Part shown: piece after piece, positions 4,771 to 5,731 of the stretch
Layout: every line of letters starts with the position of its first letter
How positions within the stretch are numbered: position 1 is the first letter of the stretch
Assembly (NCBI GenBank): GCA_021810175.1
Contig: JAJZJJ010000232.1
Span: forward strand, 1-5,731
DNA length: 5,731 nucleotides
Direction: 5' to 3'
Source of the DNA: Acidobacteriota bacterium
GTDB lineage: Bacteria > Acidobacteriota > Terriglobia > Terriglobales > Acidobacteriaceae
Made by a program: the position numbers and the translations under genes
Notes under the pieces: generated by a model
What the model saw: only the letters and a program-made list of their open reading frames with translations
Told to the model about the DNA's origin: nothing
Databases searched by the model: none

Positions 4771-5731
4771 CTATGCAAGGATCGGAACGCCGGCGAAATC
4801 ATTCTGGATGCGGGTCTTCCATTCCGCCGGACCGGTCTGGTGAACGGAAACACCCTGAGCGTCAACGGCAACCGTAACCGGCATGTCTTCGACCTCGAAT
4901 TCGTAGATTGCCTCCATCCCGAGATCCTCAAACGCCACGACGCGAGCGGCTCGGATGGCTTTGGAGACGAGATAGGCTGCGCCGCCCACCGCCATCAGGT
5001 AAACCGCGTGATTGTCGCGGATGGCCTCGATGGCGACCTGGCCCCGCTCTGCCTTGCCCACCATTCCGAGCAGGCCAGTCTGCTCCAGCATCTGGCGGGT
5101 GAATTTGTCCATGCGGGTAGCCGTGGTCGGCCCCGCCGGTCCCATCACCTCGTCGCGGACCGGATCGACGGGGCCGACGTAATAGATGAAGCGGTTGGTG
5201 AAATCCACCGGCAGCTTCTCGCCGCGGTTCAGCATGTCCGTCATGCGTTTGTGCGCTGCGTCGCGGCCGGTCAGCAGCTTGCCCCGCAGCAGCAGCACTT
5301 CGCCGGGCTTCCAGGTGGCGGCCTCTTCGCGGGTGATGGTGTCAAGGTTCACGCGGCGCGCGCTGGAAACATCGTAGGTCAGCTTCGGCCAGTCTTCGAG
5401 CGAGGGCGGCTTGAGCGCCACCGGCCCGGAACCGTCCAGCACAAAGTGAGCGTGGCGCGTGGCGGCGCAGTTGGGAATCATGGCCACGGGCAAATTCGCC
5501 GCATGGGTGGGATAATCCCGGATCTTCACGTCCAGCACGGTGGTAAGACCGCCCAGCCCCTGCGCGCCGATGCCCAGCTTATTCACCTTGTCATAGATCT
5601 CGATCCGCAGTTCCTCGATGCGGTTTTGCGGGCCGCGGGCGAGCAGGTCGCGCATGTCGATCGGGTCCATCAGCGATTCCTTGGCCAGCAGCATCGCCTT
5701 CTCCGCCGTGCCGCCAATGCCGATGCCCAGC
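4771..5731 (-). CDS. fumA: Class I (iron-sulphur) fumarate hydratase, C-terminal 319 residues; 5' end off window
   Basis: This oxygen-sensitive 4Fe-4S hydro-lyase interconverts fumarate and malate in the TCA cycle. The frame is open to the right edge, where GIGIGGTAEKA precedes the first internal Met, so the N-terminus lies outside. Visible landmarks include KESLMDP and GIGAQGLGGLTTVLDVKI from the end of the alpha (Fumerase) domain. PNCAATRHAHF carries Cys (codon 5469-5467), matching the third cluster cysteine of E. coli FumA (Cys318 in SCSADR). The beta domain has GRDAAHKR, FIYYVGP, GPTTATRMD and DLGMEAI. Alpha and beta parts are on one chain, so this is the fused two-domain form, about 500-550 residues when complete. 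The stop is TAG at 4773-4771. It is the first visible gene of the minus-strand cluster. The related L(+)-tartrate dehydratase is the alternative, but fumarase is more likely. The symbol is borrowed from E. coli. Confidence 0.93.
   Translation of the reverse strand, partial: LGIGIGGTAEKAMLLAKESLMDPIDMRDLLARGPQNRIEELRIEIYDKVNKLGIGAQGLGGLTTVLDVKIRDYPTHAANLPVAMIPNCAATRHAHFVLDGSGPVALKPPSLEDWPKLTYDVSSARRVNLDTITREEAATWKPGEVLLLRGKLLTGRDAAHKRMTDMLNRGEKLPVDFTNRFIYYVGPVDPVRDEVMGPAGPTTATRMDKFTRQMLEQTGLLGMVGKAERGQVAIEAIRDNHAVYLMAVGGAAYLVSKAIRAARVVAFEDLGMEAIYEFEVEDMPVTVAVDAQGVSVHQTGPAEWKTRIQNDFAGVPILA

Overview
The window is GC-rich bacterial chromosomal DNA holding five protein-coding genes, two of them cut by the window edges, and one long non-coding stretch built of repeats. 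The family content (MetK, a secreted cysteine-rich TPR protein, an aspartase/fumarase-superfamily enzyme, an EamA transporter and an iron-sulphur fumarase) together with heptamer tracts between genes suggests an Acidobacteriota-like (Terriglobia-type) soil bacterium. That placement is an impression only: there is no rRNA or other marker here to confirm it.

Layout, left to right. At 1-309 on the minus strand is the N-terminal third of S-adenosylmethionine synthetase (metK). It starts at TTG behind a strong Shine-Dalgarno, and its leader could fold in two competing ways. A 208-bp divergent spacer separates it from a plus-strand gene at 518-1438 for an exported, cysteine-rich TPR protein of unknown role. 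From 1439 to 2293 there is no credible gene. This 855-bp stretch holds a good intrinsic terminator for the TPR gene (1653-1680), a pair of 13-bp palindromes that are exact reverse complements of each other (1752-1807), and a tandem array (1830-2269). In the array, a conserved block of about 115 bp alternates with tracts of 7-bp CYGYCTG-type repeats.

From 2294 to the right edge three minus-strand genes run head to tail, transcribed right to left: a class I Fe-S fumarate hydratase (5' end off the window), an EamA/DMT permease, and an aspartate ammonia-lyase-like enzyme of the class II fumarase superfamily. Gaps of 105 and 77 bp are compatible with one transcript, though a strong hairpin sits between the first two genes. 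If the lyase is an aspartase, the cluster would turn aspartate into fumarate plus ammonia and fumarate into malate, with a permease that might move a related metabolite. The permease substrate cannot be read from the sequence.

No defence system, CRISPR array, transposase or other clearly new system is visible. The items most worth a second look are the composite repeat array, the changed active-site positions in the aspartase-like enzyme, the paired palindromes and the metK leader.
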